A stretch of 64,000 nucleotides of DNA from Rhodococcus coprophilus NBRC 100603 (GCF_001895045.1 NZ_BDAM01000001.1:1-64000), one strand, 5' to 3'. Positions 1 to 12,056 are shown, numbered from the stretch's first letter. A program made the numbers and translations. Notes: generated by a model not told the origin, from the letters alone.

Positions 1-52
1 TACTGGGTCCCCTTTCGTGTTTTTATCGTGCTTTTATGAAAGGATTTTTTCT

Positions 53-1489
53 GTGTCCGACAACAACGGTGAGCGTCGATCCTTCCGGAGTGGAGGATCT
101 ACTCCCTGGTCGGGCAGGGGCGAAAGCAAAGAAGGTTCGCAGGCCAACCGCGGCAACGACGACCGCAGGCAGACCGGCGACAGGCGTGAAGATTCGTCCG
201 CCGGCCGTGGCGAGGACCGCCGGCCGCCGCGGAGCAGCGACCGCACCTACCCCGACCGCGCCCAGCGCGGACGGAGCGAAGACGCTCGCCCTCGCCGAGA
301 AGGTGACTCCCGGCCCCGTCGTGAAGGCGATGCCCGCCCGAACCGTGGCGACGACAGATCCGACCGTGCTTCCCGGCCGCAGCGTGATCAGCCCTACGGC
401 GACCGGCGCCGTGACGACGCACGCCCTGCCCGCAGTGACGACCGGCGGCCGAACCGCAGTGATGACCGGCGGCCCAGCCGAAGCGACGATCCGCGGGCGC
501 GTCGCGAAGGTGACGCCCGTCCGAACCGCAGCGCCGATTCCCGGCCGAGCCGGGGAGACGACCGCGGTCGCCAGTTCGGCGACCGTGACCGGCCGTCGTC
601 CGATCGGCCCCGCGGCGAAGGTGGACGCGGGGACCGTCCGCACCGTCCGTCCGGTGATCGTGATCGCACCGACAACCGGGGCGGAGATACTCGGGGCGCC
701 CGCAGCTACGGCGGCGACCGCCGAGGCGACGACGCACCCCGCCGTCGTGGCGGTGAAGGTGGATTCGGCCCGGCAGGCGGACGCGACGGCGCCAACCCCC
801 GCCGTGATGCACGACCCGACGAGCCTGATCTGCCCGAGAACGTCGAGGCCTCCGAGTTGGACCCGACGATCCGTCGCGATCTGCTCAGCCTCGACAAGCT
901 GAACGCCAACACCGTCGCACGGCACCTCGTCATGGCAGGCAAGCTCATCGACGATGACCCGCGCCTCGCCCTGGCACATGCCCGGGCCGCACGTCAGCGC
1001 GCCGGCCGGATCGCCGTCGTCCGCGAAGCCGCAGGTATCACCGCGTACCACGCCGGCGAGTGGGCCGAGGCTCTGTCCGAGTTGCGTGCAGCACGCCGGA
1101 TGTCCGGTGGCACGGCCCTCCTGGCCGTCATGGCCGACTGCGAACGTGGGCTCGGCCGGCCGGAGAAGGCCATCGAACTCGGGCGCAGCGAGGAAGCTCG
1201 CGCACTCACCGGCGACGAAGCCAGCGAACTGCGGATCGTCGTCGCAGGTGCACGCATGGATCTCGGTCAGTACGACCAGGCTGTCGTCACCCTGCAGACG
1301 TCCGATCTCGATCCGACTCGGACCGGCACGCCCGCAGCGCGTCTGTTCTACGCGTATGCCGACGCCCTCGTCGCGGCGGGACGTGCAGAAGAAGGCGTGC
1401 AGTGGTTCCTGCACGCGGCCGAAGCCGACATCGAAGGCGTCACCGACGCCGAGGACCGGGTGGAGGAGCTCACCGGAGGAGACTTGTGA
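53..1489 (+). CDS. Tetratricopeptide-like protein with long Arg/Asp-rich N-terminal region
   Basis: The predicted protein has 478 residues. The first ~250 are low complexity, built from near-repeats such as RREGDARPNR and RSDDRRP, rich in Arg, Asp, Ser and Gly and probably disordered. The C-terminal ~210 residues are Ala/Leu-rich helices (LALAHARAARQRAGR, GLGRPEKAIELG) typical of TPR-like repeats. The position matches Rv1691 of M. tuberculosis, upstream of a HAD phosphatase and tlyA. GTG at 53 is chosen because AGGA lies 8 bases upstream; a GTG at 17 is in frame but would add an unlikely leader. The stop overlaps the GTG of the next gene. The function is unknown; protein or RNA binding by the charged tail is inference. 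Confidence 0.75.
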   Translation: MSDNNGERRSFRSGGSTPWSGRGESKEGSQANRGNDDRRQTGDRREDSSAGRGEDRRPPRSSDRTYPDRAQRGRSEDARPRREGDSRPRREGDARPNRGDDRSDRASRPQRDQPYGDRRRDDARPARSDDRRPNRSDDRRPSRSDDPRARREGDARPNRSADSRPSRGDDRGRQFGDRDRPSSDRPRGEGGRGDRPHRPSGDRDRTDNRGGDTRGARSYGGDRRGDDAPRRRGGEGGFGPAGGRDGANPRRDARPDEPDLPENVEASELDPTIRRDLLSLDKLNANTVARHLVMAGKLIDDDPRLALAHARAARQRAGRIAVVREAAGITAYHAGEWAEALSELRAARRMSGGTALLAVMADCERGLGRPEKAIELGRSEEARALTGDEASELRIVVAGARMDLGQYDQAVVTLQTSDLDPTRTGTPAARLFYAYADALVAAGRAEEGVQWFLHAAEADIEGVTDAEDRVEELTGGDL

Positions 1490-2523
1490 CCTCGCCGGGA
1501 GGAGCTTTCGGCCACGCGCCGGCCGAGCTTCCCGAGGAGACTCTCCGGTCTCTCTACGATGTGCTTCTTCTCGACCTCGACGGGACGGTCTACAGAGGCG
1601 CACATGCAGTTCCGGGGGCCCGGGAGGCGCTGACCACCGGTGACAAGCTTTTCTACGTCACCAACAATGCGAGTCGTCGACCCGGCGAGGTCGCCCACCA
1701 CCTCCGCGACCTGGGCTTTCCCGCCGAGGACGCCTCGGTGGTGACCAGTTCGCAATCCGCCGCACGCCTGCTCGCAGAACAGGTGCCCGCGGGTTCGCCG
1801 GTCCTGGTGGTCGGAACCGAAGCTCTTGCCGAGGAGGTCGCCCGGGTCGGACTCGTCCCGGTGCGCACCGCCGCCGCCGAGCCCGTCGCCGTGGTCCAGG
1901 GACACTCACCCGAAACCGGGTGGGCGATCCTCGCCGAGGCGACTCTCGCGATTCGCGCCGGCGCCTGGTGGGTCGCGACGAACATCGATTCGACGCTGCC
2001 CACCGAACGGGGCCTCGTACTCGGCAACGGGTCGATGGTCGCGGCGGTGCGGCACGCCACCGGCGCCGTGCCCGTCGTCGCGGGCAAGCCGGCGGCGCCG
2101 CTGCTCGAGGACGCGATCCGGCGAAGCGCCGCAGAGCGTCCGCTGGTCGTGGGCGACCGGCTGGACACCGACATCGAAGGTGCGAACGCTGTCGGCGCGG
2201 ATTCGCTCCTCGTGCTGACCGGTGTCAGTACCGTCGACGATCTGCTGCGAGCGCCCGCAGAGCAACGTCCCACCTACGTCGGCGCGTCGCTGAGCTGTCT
2301 CGACGCCCCGGTGTCGGAGACACGCGTTGCGCCGGGCGGCACGTGGAGCATCCGGTTCGACGGCGAAGATCTCCACCTGCAGTCCAGCGGAGAGGCCGGT
2401 GACGCCATGGAGGTGTTGCGAGGGTTGCTCGGCATCGCCTGGTCGAAGCCCGGTTTCCGCCGTGTCGTTCCCGGCGACGAGCACGCGCGCAACGTGCTCG
2501 CCGAGTGGGCGATCGATCTCTGA
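1486..2523 (+). CDS. HAD-superfamily hydrolase, NagD/PGP-like (subclass IIA)
   Basis: A 345-residue protein with the HAD nucleophile motif DLDGTVYRG near residue 25, then FYVTNNASR (motif II Thr/Ser region), a cap domain, and GKPAAPLLEDA plus VVGDRLDTDIEGANAVG (motifs III and IV). The order and spacing fit the subclass IIA phosphatases such as phosphoglycolate or 4-nitrophenyl phosphatases. It is expected to be a cytosolic Mg-dependent phosphatase; the substrate cannot be read from sequence. The GTG start overlaps the stop of the TPR gene, so the two are probably translationally coupled. The orthologous position in M. tuberculosis is Rv1692. Confidence 0.85.
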   Translation: MTSPGGAFGHAPAELPEETLRSLYDVLLLDLDGTVYRGAHAVPGAREALTTGDKLFYVTNNASRRPGEVAHHLRDLGFPAEDASVVTSSQSAARLLAEQVPAGSPVLVVGTEALAEEVARVGLVPVRTAAAEPVAVVQGHSPETGWAILAEATLAIRAGAWWVATNIDSTLPTERGLVLGNGSMVAAVRHATGAVPVVAGKPAAPLLEDAIRRSAAERPLVVGDRLDTDIEGANAVGADSLLVLTGVSTVDDLLRAPAEQRPTYVGASLSCLDAPVSETRVAPGGTWSIRFDGEDLHLQSSGEAGDAMEVLRGLLGIAWSKPGFRRVVPGDEHARNVLAEWAIDL

Positions 2524-2576
2524 TTCACGTCGTGCCGTGTGCCGGTCGTGGCGTGGATGGACTAGCGTGGTCGGTG

Positions 2577-2795
2577 ATGAGCACGTCTATTCCGCGTCCA
2601 GGCGAACACATTCCCGGTCCGCCGGCAGTGATCGATCCCGACCGTATCCACGGCGAGGTCGACGCGTTGCTGGCTCGTGCGCGCGAGAGCGCGGACGCCT
2701 CCGACACCGCCCAGGGGATCTCGCGACAGGCCCAGTTCCTCGACCAAGCCCACGAGGTACTCGTGCGAGCACTGGCGACCGTGGACAAGATCTGA
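2577..2795 (+). CDS. Small conserved hypothetical protein (Rv1693-like position)
   Basis: A 72-residue acidic protein. It has a Pro-rich start (MSTSIPRPGEHIPGPP) and a helical C-terminal half (EVDALLARARESAD, QAQFLDQAHEVLVRAL). It has no signal peptide, membrane segment or catalytic motif. It sits between the HAD phosphatase and tlyA, where mycobacteria also carry a small conserved protein. An in-frame GTG three bases upstream is an alternative start. The function is unknown. Confidence 0.65.
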   Translation: MSTSIPRPGEHIPGPPAVIDPDRIHGEVDALLARARESADASDTAQGISRQAQFLDQAHEVLVRALATVDKI

Positions 2796-2796
2796 C

Positions 2797-3621
2797 GTGG
2801 CGCGCAGAGCACGGGTAGACGCGGAACTGGTACGACGGGGACTGGCGCGGTCGCGGGAGCACGCAAGCGAACTGATCGCCGCCGGACGGGTGCTGATCGC
2901 GGGAACGGTGGCGACCAAAGCCGCCACCGCTGTCGAACCGAACACGCCGCTCCTGGTCACCGAAGTGGCGGACGAAGTGTCGTGGGCCTCGCGGGGTGCG
3001 CACAAACTCCTCGGCGCGCTCGAAGCCTTCACCCCGCAGGGCTTGCAGGTGTCGGGCAGGCGATGCCTCGACGCCGGCGCCTCCACCGGCGGATTCACCG
3101 ATGTCCTCCTGCACGAAGGTGCCACCGAGGTCGTCGCAGTCGACGTCGGTTACGGGCAACTCGTCTGGCGGCTGCAATCCGACCCGCGTGTCCACGTGAT
3201 CGATCGAACAAATGTGCGTACCATCGACGCGGACCTCATCGGAGGACCGGTCGAACTGGTGGTGGCGGATCTGTCGTTCATCTCCTTGAAACTGGTGTTG
3301 CCCGCGTTCGTGCGATGCGCGGCACCCGGCGCGGACCTGCTTCCGATGGTGAAACCGCAGTTCGAGGTCGGTAAGGATCGGGTCGGCAGCGGCGGTGTCG
3401 TCCGCGACCCGGAGTTGCGGGCCGAAGCGGTACTCGATGTGGCGCGTGAAGCCCAGCGAGCCGGGCTTCGCACCCGGGGGGTGGTCGCGAGCCCGCTGCC
3501 CGGGCCGTCCGGCAACGTGGAGTACTTCCTGTGGCTTCGGGCCGGGGAACCGGGCCCCGAGGAACTCGACCCGACCGTCACCGAACTCGTCCACCGTGCA
3601 GTACAGGAAGGACCACAGTGA
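2797..3621 (+). CDS. tlyA: TlyA, 16S/23S rRNA 2'-O-cytidine methyltransferase
   Basis: A 274-residue protein with an N-terminal S4 RNA-binding domain (about residues 1-60) followed by an FtsJ/RrmJ-type SAM methyltransferase fold. Visible motifs are SRGAHKL, the SAM-binding [30 protein letters not shown] and VKPQFEVG, which supply the Lys-Asp-Lys-Glu catalytic set of this family. In mycobacteria TlyA methylates 16S C1409 and 23S C1920 and so gives capreomycin susceptibility. GTG at 2797 follows the previous stop by one base. The neighbours ppnK and recN match the conserved actinobacterial operon. Confidence 0.95.
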   Translation: MARRARVDAELVRRGLARSREHASELIAAGRVLIAGTVATKAATAVEPNTPLLVTEVADEVSWASRGAHKLLGALEAFTPQGLQVSGRRCLDAGASTGGFTDVLLHEGATEVVAVDVGYGQLVWRLQSDPRVHVIDRTNVRTIDADLIGGPVELVVADLSFISLKLVLPAFVRCAAPGADLLPMVKPQFEVGKDRVGSGGVVRDPELRAEAVLDVAREAQRAGLRTRGVVASPLPGPSGNVEYFLWLRAGEPGPEELDPTVTELVHRAVQEGPQ

Positions 3622-4565
3622 CAACAGGGCCGGCGCAACCCCCGCGTACCGGGGAGGCCGAGCGCGAGATCTTGCTCGTCTCCCATTCGGGTCGCGACGA
3701 GATCGCGACGACCGCCCTGCGGGTCGCGAAGGTTCTGGGGGAGGCCGGTATCGGGCTCAGGGTGCTCGAGGACGAAGCGGTCAGCAACGGACTCGGGGTC
3801 CTGGCGATTCCCGGCAGCTTCATCCGTGTCGTCGAGCCCGGTCCCGACGCGGCCGCGGGCTGCGAGATGGTCATCGTGCTGGGCGGAGACGGAAGTTTCC
3901 TGCGCGCCGCCGAACTCGCACAATACGCATCGGTTCCGGTCCTGGGGATCAACCTCGGACGCATCGGGTTTCTCGCCGAAGCCGAAGCCGAACACCTCGA
4001 GGAAGCGCTCCGCCAGGTTGCCGGCCGCGAGTACCGCATCGAAGAACGCATGACTCTGGACGTGACCATCCGCGTCGACGACAAGATCGTCGACCGGGGT
4101 TGGGCGCTGAACGAGGCGAGCCTCGAGAACAAGAGTCGGCTCGGCGTGCTCGAGGTGGTACTCGAGGTCGACGGCAGGCCGGTGTCGTCGTTCGGATGCG
4201 ACGGGGTGCTCGTCGCGACACCGACCGGGTCCACCGCGTACGCGTTCTCGGCGGGTGGCCCGGTGGTGTGGCCGGAACTCGAGGCGCTGCTGGTGATTCC
4301 GAGCAACGCGCACGCGCTGTTCGCGCGCCCACTGGTCACCAGTCCCGAATCGATCATCGCCGTCGAAACCCGCGCAGACGGTCACGACGGCGTCGTGTTC
4401 TGCGACGGTCGCCGCACGCTCGAACTGCCCGCAGGCGGGCGGCTCGACGTGGTGCGTGGCGAGCACCCGGTGCGCTGGGTGCGGCTGGATTCGGCACCGT
4501 TCGCAGACAGGATGGTGCGGAAATTCGAACTTCCGGTGAAGGGCTGGCGGGGAAGGAAACTCTGA
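3618..4565 (+). CDS. ppnK: NAD kinase
   Basis: A 315-residue ATP/polyphosphate NAD kinase that makes NADP. The GGDG nucleotide motif (GGDGSFLRA, residues 89-97), the [13 protein letters not shown] segment, the NEASLENK Asn/Glu motif and the Gly-rich [15 protein letters not shown] all match the family. The GTG start overlaps the tlyA stop by two bases and has GAAGGA upstream. The length and order (tlyA-ppnK-recN) are as in other Mycobacteriales, so cotranscription is likely. Confidence 0.95.
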   Translation: MTTGPAQPPRTGEAEREILLVSHSGRDEIATTALRVAKVLGEAGIGLRVLEDEAVSNGLGVLAIPGSFIRVVEPGPDAAAGCEMVIVLGGDGSFLRAAELAQYASVPVLGINLGRIGFLAEAEAEHLEEALRQVAGREYRIEERMTLDVTIRVDDKIVDRGWALNEASLENKSRLGVLEVVLEVDGRPVSSFGCDGVLVATPTGSTAYAFSAGGPVVWPELEALLVIPSNAHALFARPLVTSPESIIAVETRADGHDGVVFCDGRRTLELPAGGRLDVVRGEHPVRWVRLDSAPFADRMVRKFELPVKGWRGRKL

Positions 4566-4566
4566 G

Positions 4567-6336
4567 ATGCTCGCAGAGATCCGGATCGACAACCTGGGCG
4601 TCATCTCCGAGGCGAGCGCCCGCTTCCACGGTGGACTGACGGTGCTCACCGGTGAGACCGGTGCCGGCAAGACCATGGTGGTCACCAGCCTCCACCTGCT
4701 GTCCGGGGTCCGGGCAGACCCGGCGCGGGTGCGCGTCGGCGCGAACCGCGCTGTGGTCGAGGGGCGCTTCAGCGTCGACGACGGTGCCAGTCACGTCGAG
4801 AAGGAAGTGGCTCGGCTGCTCGAAGCCGCGGGAGCGCAACGCGACGAGGACGGCAGCATCATCGCCGTCCGCAGCGTGGGCAGCGACGGCCGGTCGCGTG
4901 CACACCTCGGTGGACGCAGCGTCCCGGTGGGCGTGCTCTCGGAGTTCACCGACCCCTTGCTCACGGTGCACGGGCAGAACGACCAGCTTCGCCTGCTCCG
5001 GCCGGGGGAGCAACGCTCCGCGTTGGACCGTTTCGGGGGTAAGTCCGTCACCGGGCTGCTCGAGCGCTACCGCACCCACCGCCGCCGATGGCTCGACGCC
5101 CGCGAAGAACTGCACGAACGCACCGAACGTTCCCGCGAGCTCGCGCAGGAAGCCGACCGCCTCCAGTACGGCCTCGACGAGATCGAACGCGTCGACCCCG
5201 AACCGGGGGAGGATGCCCGGCTGGTCGACGAGGTGCGGCGCCTGTCCGATCTCGATTCACTCCGGGAAGCCGCGATGGGCGCGCATGCCGTGCTCGCCGG
5301 CCAGGACGCCGCAGATGGGGACGAGGCACGCTCCGCTCTCGATCTGCTCGGCGAGGCGCGGTCCCGCGTCGACGGCAGCGACGACCCCGCTCTGCGCGAC
5401 CTCGGGCCGCGCCTGGACGACGCGATCGCGGTCGTCACCGACGTCGCCGGTGACCTGTCGGGTTACCTCGGTGATCTTCCGTCCGATCCGGGTGCGCTCG
5501 AGAAGTTGCTCACTCGGCAGGCCGAGCTGAAAACACTCACCCGGAAGTACGCCGCGGACGTCGACGGGGTGCTCGAGTGGGCGAACACCGCCCGCGAGCG
5601 ACTCTCGAGTCTCGACGTGTCCGCCGAAACCCTCGACAAGTTGGCCGCCGAGGTGGATGCCGAGGCAACCGCGACGGCGGAGGCGGCGACCGCGTTGTCG
5701 GCGGCACGTCACAAGGTGGCGGGCAAGCTCGCGAAAGCGGTGAGCAAAGAACTCGCCGGACTGGCCATGGGCCGCGCCGTGCTCGACGTGCAGATCCGCG
5801 AGAGGGAAGCGGCGACCGCGGATTCCGCGCCGCTGCCGGTCGGCGACCGTCTGCTGCACGCCGGTGACTCCGGCATCGACGAAGTCGAGTTCCGGCTCGC
5901 CGCGCACGGCGGCGCCCCCGCTCTGCCGCTGGCGCGCAGCGCGTCCGGCGGTGAACTGTCGCGCGTGATGCTGGCGCTCGAAGTGGTCCTGGCAGGCTCC
6001 GAGCGCGGCGCCACCATGGTTTTCGACGAGGTGGATGCCGGGGTCGGCGGTCGTGCGGCCGTCGAGATCGGCCGCCGGCTCGCCCGGCTGTCCCGCACCC
6101 ACCAGGTCATCGTCGTCACCCACCTCCCGCAGGTCGCGGCGTTTGCCGACACCCATCTGGTGGTAGACAAGGTGGACGACAGTGCGGGGGTGGTGAGCAG
6201 CGGGGTGCGGACCCTGACCGACGCCGAGCGGGTCGCCGAACTCGCCCGGATGCTCGCCGGCCTCGACGACACGGAGACGGGACGCGCGCACGCCGAGGAA
6301 CTGCTCGCCGTCGCGCACGCCGAACGCGCACAGTGA
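4567..6336 (+). CDS. recN: DNA repair protein RecN
   Basis: A 589-residue SMC-like ATPase. Walker A (GETGAGKT, residues 29-36) lies near the N-terminus, then two coiled-coil arms (about 140-400), the ABC signature RSASGGELSRVMLALE, Walker B MVFDEVDAGVGG, and a QVIVVTHLPQVAAFAD motif near the C-terminus. RecN holds double-strand break ends in recombinational repair. ATG at 4567 lies two bases after the ppnK stop. Confidence 0.95.
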   Translation: MLAEIRIDNLGVISEASARFHGGLTVLTGETGAGKTMVVTSLHLLSGVRADPARVRVGANRAVVEGRFSVDDGASHVEKEVARLLEAAGAQRDEDGSIIAVRSVGSDGRSRAHLGGRSVPVGVLSEFTDPLLTVHGQNDQLRLLRPGEQRSALDRFGGKSVTGLLERYRTHRRRWLDAREELHERTERSRELAQEADRLQYGLDEIERVDPEPGEDARLVDEVRRLSDLDSLREAAMGAHAVLAGQDAADGDEARSALDLLGEARSRVDGSDDPALRDLGPRLDDAIAVVTDVAGDLSGYLGDLPSDPGALEKLLTRQAELKTLTRKYAADVDGVLEWANTARERLSSLDVSAETLDKLAAEVDAEATATAEAATALSAARHKVAGKLAKAVSKELAGLAMGRAVLDVQIREREAATADSAPLPVGDRLLHAGDSGIDEVEFRLAAHGGAPALPLARSASGGELSRVMLALEVVLAGSERGATMVFDEVDAGVGGRAAVEIGRRLARLSRTHQVIVVTHLPQVAAFADTHLVVDKVDDSAGVVSSGVRTLTDAERVAELARMLAGLDDTETGRAHAEELLAVAHAERAQ

Positions 6337-6412
6337 CCGCGAGGGCGCCGCAGCGGCGTCGTGTCGGCGCGCCTCCGATGACTGGCCGGAACTCCGGAGC
6401 ATCATCTTTGGC

Positions 6413-7597
6413 ATGAAGATGCCGGCGCTGTTGTCACGCACCAACGAAACGTTGCCCGGAGTCAGCGGTATCGCAAGGGTCGATACGAACTCCGTGAAAC
6501 TGTTGCGCCGGGTCGGCCCCGGCGATGTGGTGGTCCTCGACGCGGTCGACCTCGATCGCGTCACCGCCGACACCCTCGTCGAAGCCGGTGTGGCGGCGGT
6601 GGTCAACGCATCTGCATCGATCTCGGGCAGATACCCGAATCTCGGCCCCGAGGTGCTCGTCGCCAACGGGATCCTGCTCATCGACAACACCGGCGCCGAC
6701 ACGTTCAAGAAGATCAAGGACGGCGCGAAGGTCCGGATCTACGACGGCGGCGTGTATGCCGGTGAGCGACTTCTCGTCCAGGGCGACGAACAAACCGAGG
6801 CCGAGATCTCCGACCGGATGATCGAGGCGAAAACCGGCCTCGTCGACCACCTCGAAGCCTTCTCCGGCAATACCATCGAGTTCATCCGCTCGGAGAGTCC
6901 ACTGCTCATCGACGGTGTCGGCATTCCGGAGATCGACCTCGACCTGCGCGACCGGCACGTCGTGGTGGTGTCCGACGGGCCCGGCCATGTGCAGGACCTC
7001 AAGGATCTCAAGCCGTTCATCAAGGAGTACTCGCCGATTCTCGTCGGCGTCGGTCCCGGTGCGGACGCGCTCACCAAGGCCGGATACCGGCCGGACCTGA
7101 TCGTCGGTGACCCCGACGGGATCGGCACGGCCACGCTCAAATCCGGTGCCGAGGTGGTGCTTCCCGCCGACCCGGACGGTCACGCTCCCGGCCTCGAACG
7201 CATCCAGGATCTCGGTATCGGCGCAATGACGTTCCCCGCCGCCGGCACCCCGACGGATCTGGCGTTGCTTCTCGTCGACCATCACGGTGCCGCCCTCGTG
7301 GTCACCGTCGGCAGCACCGTGTCCCTGGACGAGTTCTTCGACCAGGGACGCCGCGACACCAATCCCTCAGCGGTCATGACCCGCCTGAAGGTGGGCCCGA
7401 AACTCGTCGACGCCAAAGCTGTGGCCACCTTGTACCGCAGTCGCGTCTCCGGCGGCATGATCGCCCTGCTGGTCTTCGCGGCACTGATCGCCGTCATCGC
7501 CGCGCTGGTCGTCTCCAACCTCGGGGGCGACGTGGTCGACATGGCCCAGCAGTGGTGGGACAGCCTGGTCGACTGGGTTCGGGGTCTGCAGGCGTGA
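6413..7597 (+). CDS. steA: SteA, putative cytokinetic ring / cell-separation protein
   Basis: A 394-residue protein beginning MKMPALLSRTNETLPG, with a large cytosolic domain (VVNASASISGRYPNLGPE, GVGPGADALTKAGYRPDLIVGDPDG, in the style of the thiamin-pyrophosphokinase catalytic fold) and one C-terminal transmembrane helix (GMIALLVFAALIAVIAALVV). It matches Rv1697/SteA. In Corynebacterium glutamicum SteA and SteB act together at the septum in daughter-cell separation. The next gene starts inside its stop codon, as in the SteA-SteB pair. The membrane topology is read from sequence; the role is inferred from the family. Confidence 0.88.
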   Translation: MKMPALLSRTNETLPGVSGIARVDTNSVKLLRRVGPGDVVVLDAVDLDRVTADTLVEAGVAAVVNASASISGRYPNLGPEVLVANGILLIDNTGADTFKKIKDGAKVRIYDGGVYAGERLLVQGDEQTEAEISDRMIEAKTGLVDHLEAFSGNTIEFIRSESPLLIDGVGIPEIDLDLRDRHVVVVSDGPGHVQDLKDLKPFIKEYSPILVGVGPGADALTKAGYRPDLIVGDPDGIGTATLKSGAEVVLPADPDGHAPGLERIQDLGIGAMTFPAAGTPTDLALLLVDHHGAALVVTVGSTVSLDEFFDQGRRDTNPSAVMTRLKVGPKLVDAKAVATLYRSRVSGGMIALLVFAALIAVIAALVVSNLGGDVVDMAQQWWDSLVDWVRGLQA

Positions 7598-8547
7598 TCT
7601 CGATGCGGCACCATGTCGTCTCGCTGGTGGCCGTGTTCCTGGCCCTGGCGGTCGGCATCGTCGTCGGATCGGGGCTGCTGTCGGGCAGTCTCGTCTCGGG
7701 GCTGCGCGACGACAAGTCCGAGATCCGCCGCGAACTGCAGGACGCCGAGGACCGCGCCACCCGGCTCGACGGACAATTGCTCGCCGCGGACGGCTTCGAC
7801 GCGACCGTCGCACCGAGGGTGGTACGCGACACACTGGCCGATCAGACGATCCTCGTCGTCACCACGCCCGACGCAGATCCCGCCGATGTCGATGCGCTGA
7901 TACGCACCGTGGGCGACGCCGGGGGCCGGGTCACCGGCCGGCTGGCGCTCACCGACTCGTTCGTCGGCGCGGCCGGAGCCGATCAATTACGCACGACTGT
8001 CACCAACGTCATTCCCGCGGGGGTGGAGTTGGGGACCGGGGCCGTCGACCCGGGCAGTCTCACCGGGGATCTCCTCGGCGCTGTCCTGCTCGTCGACCCG
8101 GCGACCGGCGAGGCTCGCAGTACCCCGGAGGAACGTGCACTGGCACTGACCACCCTCCGGAGCGGCGGCTACATCGGCTACGACGACGCGGAGGTGACCC
8201 CGGCGCAGGCGGCGCTCGTCGTCACCGGCGAACCCGACCCCGACGGTGACGCCGCCGGCGGGAACCGCGGAGCGCTCGTGGCCCGCTTCGCCGCGGCGCT
8301 CGACACCCGCGGCGCCGGCGCCGTTCTCGCCGGACGGCCGGGCGCAGCGACCGGAAACGGCGCTGTGGCGGTGGTACGTGCCGACGCGGCGCTGTCGTCG
8401 GGCTTGTCCACCGTGGACAATCTCGACCGTGAGGCGGGCCGGATCACCACGATTCTCGGGTTGCGTGAACAGCTCGACGGCGGCGCCGGGCGCTACGGCA
8501 CCGGCCCCGGCGCGAGCGCCGTCACCGTCGGGTCGGCGGCGCGGTGA
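7594..8547 (+). CDS. steB: SteB / MctB-family outer-layer or membrane protein
   Basis: A 317-residue protein with one N-terminal membrane anchor (VVSLVAVFLALAVGIVVGSG) followed by a coiled-coil stretch (DDKSEIRRELQDAEDRATRL) and an alpha/beta domain. M. tuberculosis Rv1698 (MctB) was described as a copper-related channel, while C. glutamicum SteB partners SteA in cell separation. The 4-base overlap with steA favours the second role here. GTG at 7594 is chosen by the overlap; ATG at 7603 is an alternative. Confidence 0.85.
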   Translation: MISMRHHVVSLVAVFLALAVGIVVGSGLLSGSLVSGLRDDKSEIRRELQDAEDRATRLDGQLLAADGFDATVAPRVVRDTLADQTILVVTTPDADPADVDALIRTVGDAGGRVTGRLALTDSFVGAAGADQLRTTVTNVIPAGVELGTGAVDPGSLTGDLLGAVLLVDPATGEARSTPEERALALTTLRSGGYIGYDDAEVTPAQAALVVTGEPDPDGDAAGGNRGALVARFAAALDTRGAGAVLAGRPGAATGNGAVAVVRADAALSSGLSTVDNLDREAGRITTILGLREQLDGGAGRYGTGPGASAVTVGSAAR

Positions 8548-8666
8548 GCCCGAACGGCCGTCGGGGCACACGTCCCGGAGACCGTCCGGAAAGTGTGACG
8601 TCCACGGCACCGGAGTCCGATACGGGCGAGTCGAGTACGCCCCGGCCGTAGAAGGTGTTACCGTGA

Positions 8667-10493
<1,827 letters not shown>

Positions 10494-10497
10494 CTCG

Positions 10498-11127
10498 ATG
10501 GCGCAGCGACACGAATTCAGCACCCGGTCCAGCAAACGGATCTACACCGGCGCCATCGTGTCGCTGCGCGTCGACGAGGTGGTCATGCCCGGTGGGCAGA
10601 CCGCAGAACGAGAAGTCGTCGAGCACCACGGTGCGGTGGCCGTCGTGGCCGTCGACGAACACGACCGGGTGGTGCTCGTGCATCAATACCGGCATCCGCT
10701 GGGCCGTCGCCTGTGGGAACTGCCCGCCGGACTGCTCGACGCTCCCGGTGAGGATCCACTCGACACGGCCCGCCGCGAACTCGCCGAGGAAACCGGCCTC
10801 GCGGCGGCCGACTGGGAAGTGCTCGTCGACATCGCGCTGTCGCCCGGGTTCACCGACGAGGCGGTACGGGTCTTCGGCGCGCGTGGGCTCAGTTCCGTCG
10901 ACCGCCCGGACCCGGTCCACGAGGAGGCGGACCTCGAGGTGGAGTTCGTTCCCCTCGACGAAGCCGTCGCGATGGCGTTGCGAGGCGACATCGTCAATGC
11001 CACCGCGGTGTCCGGCATTCTGGCGTTCGCCGCCACCCGCGCGACCGGTGGGCAATTCCTTCGCACACCGGACGCGCCGTGGCCGGACCGCCCGAGCGCC
11101 TTCGCCCGTACCCGCGTTGCACGGTGA
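10498..11127 (+). CDS. Nudix hydrolase, ADP-ribose pyrophosphatase type
   Basis: A 209-residue Nudix protein. The Nudix box begins at GLLDAPGE and continues with [17 protein letters not shown] (residues 85-101). It has the one-residue-longer Gly-to-Glu spacing also found in the mycobacterial ADP-ribose pyrophosphatase Rv1700, which holds the same position after pyrG. It is expected to cleave ADP-ribose to AMP and ribose 5-phosphate. Its stop overlaps the xerD start. Confidence 0.9.
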   Translation: MAQRHEFSTRSSKRIYTGAIVSLRVDEVVMPGGQTAEREVVEHHGAVAVVAVDEHDRVVLVHQYRHPLGRRLWELPAGLLDAPGEDPLDTARRELAEETGLAAADWEVLVDIALSPGFTDEAVRVFGARGLSSVDRPDPVHEEADLEVEFVPLDEAVAMALRGDIVNATAVSGILAFAATRATGGQFLRTPDAPWPDRPSAFARTRVAR

Positions 11128-12056
11128 ACCCCGGGATCGGGCTCGCACGACAACTCGACGCCTATCTCGACCACCTCACCGTCGAACGCGGCGCCGCCCG
11201 CAACACCCTCGCGGCCTATCGCCGTGACCTGACGCGGTACCTCGACTACCTCACCGAGCGCGACATCGGCGATCTCGCTGCCGTCGAGGAACAGCACATC
11301 GCCGACTTCGGGGTCGCGCTTCGCCGCGGCGAGCCCGACGAGGGACATCCCGCCCTCGCGGCCGGTTCGGTAGCGCGCGCCCTCATCGCAGTACGCGGCC
11401 TGCACCGGTTCGCCGCGGCCGAAGGGCACACGCCCGCAGATGTCGCCCGCGCCGTCAGCCCCCCGAGCCCGGGGCGGCGACTCCCGAAATCGCTGACCGT
11501 CGACCAGGTCACCGCGCTCCTCGACGCAGCCGGTGGGGAATCGGACGGCCCACGCGGCCTGCGCGACCGGGCCCTGCTCGAAGTGCTGTACTCCACGGGA
11601 GCCCGGATCTCCGAAGCGGTCGGGCTCGACGTCGACGACATCGACACCGATTCGCGTGCCGCCCTGCTCCGGGGCAAGGGAGGTAAGCAACGCCTCGTTC
11701 CCGTCGGGCGGCCCGCTCTCGCGGCTCTCGACGCGTATCTGGTGCGCGGCCGGCCCGCCCTCGCAGGCGGGCTCACCCCCGCCCTCTTCCTCAATGCCCG
11801 GGGCGGCAGGCTGTCGCGGCAGAGCGCCTGGAGCGTCCTGCGCGCCACCGCGGAAAGCGCGAAAATCGACGCGAATGTCTCACCTCACACCCTTCGTCAC
11901 TCCTTCGCCACCCACCTCCTCGACGGCGGCGCCGACGTACGGGTGGTACAGGAGTTACTGGGGCATGCTTCTGTGACAACCACTCAGATATATACGCAGG
12001 TCACGGTGGGTGCGCTTCGCGAGGTATGGGCCGGAGCGCATCCGCGCGCGAGATGA
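11124..12056 (+). CDS. xerD: Site-specific tyrosine recombinase XerD
   Basis: A 310-residue tyrosine recombinase with an N-terminal SAM-like core-binding domain (to about residue 110). The catalytic residues lie in [12 protein letters not shown] (Arg I), [17 protein letters not shown] (His-x-x-Arg), [15 protein letters not shown] (His and nucleophilic Tyr) and a Lys in [11 protein letters not shown]. The family resolves chromosome dimers at dif. Its place between the Nudix gene and the ParA/Scp genes matches Rv1701, and it is host core, unrelated to the recombinases at 44-50 kb. Confidence 0.93.
   Translation: MNPGIGLARQLDAYLDHLTVERGAARNTLAAYRRDLTRYLDYLTERDIGDLAAVEEQHIADFGVALRRGEPDEGHPALAAGSVARALIAVRGLHRFAAAEGHTPADVARAVSPPSPGRRLPKSLTVDQVTALLDAAGGESDGPRGLRDRALLEVLYSTGARISEAVGLDVDDIDTDSRAALLRGKGGKQRLVPVGRPALAALDAYLVRGRPALAGGLTPALFLNARGGRLSRQSAWSVLRATAESAKIDANVSPHTLRHSFATHLLDGGADVRVVQELLGHASVTTTQIYTQVTVGALREVWAGAHPRAR

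Noticed and set aside
23-1603. Long antisense open frames over the Arg/Asp-rich gene and over other GC-rich genes
   Set aside because: They are mirror frames caused by high GC third positions; they have no domain, start site or conserved context.
11124-12056. xerD as the integrase of the island
   Set aside because: It is a conserved core gene in its normal place with normal length and neighbours.
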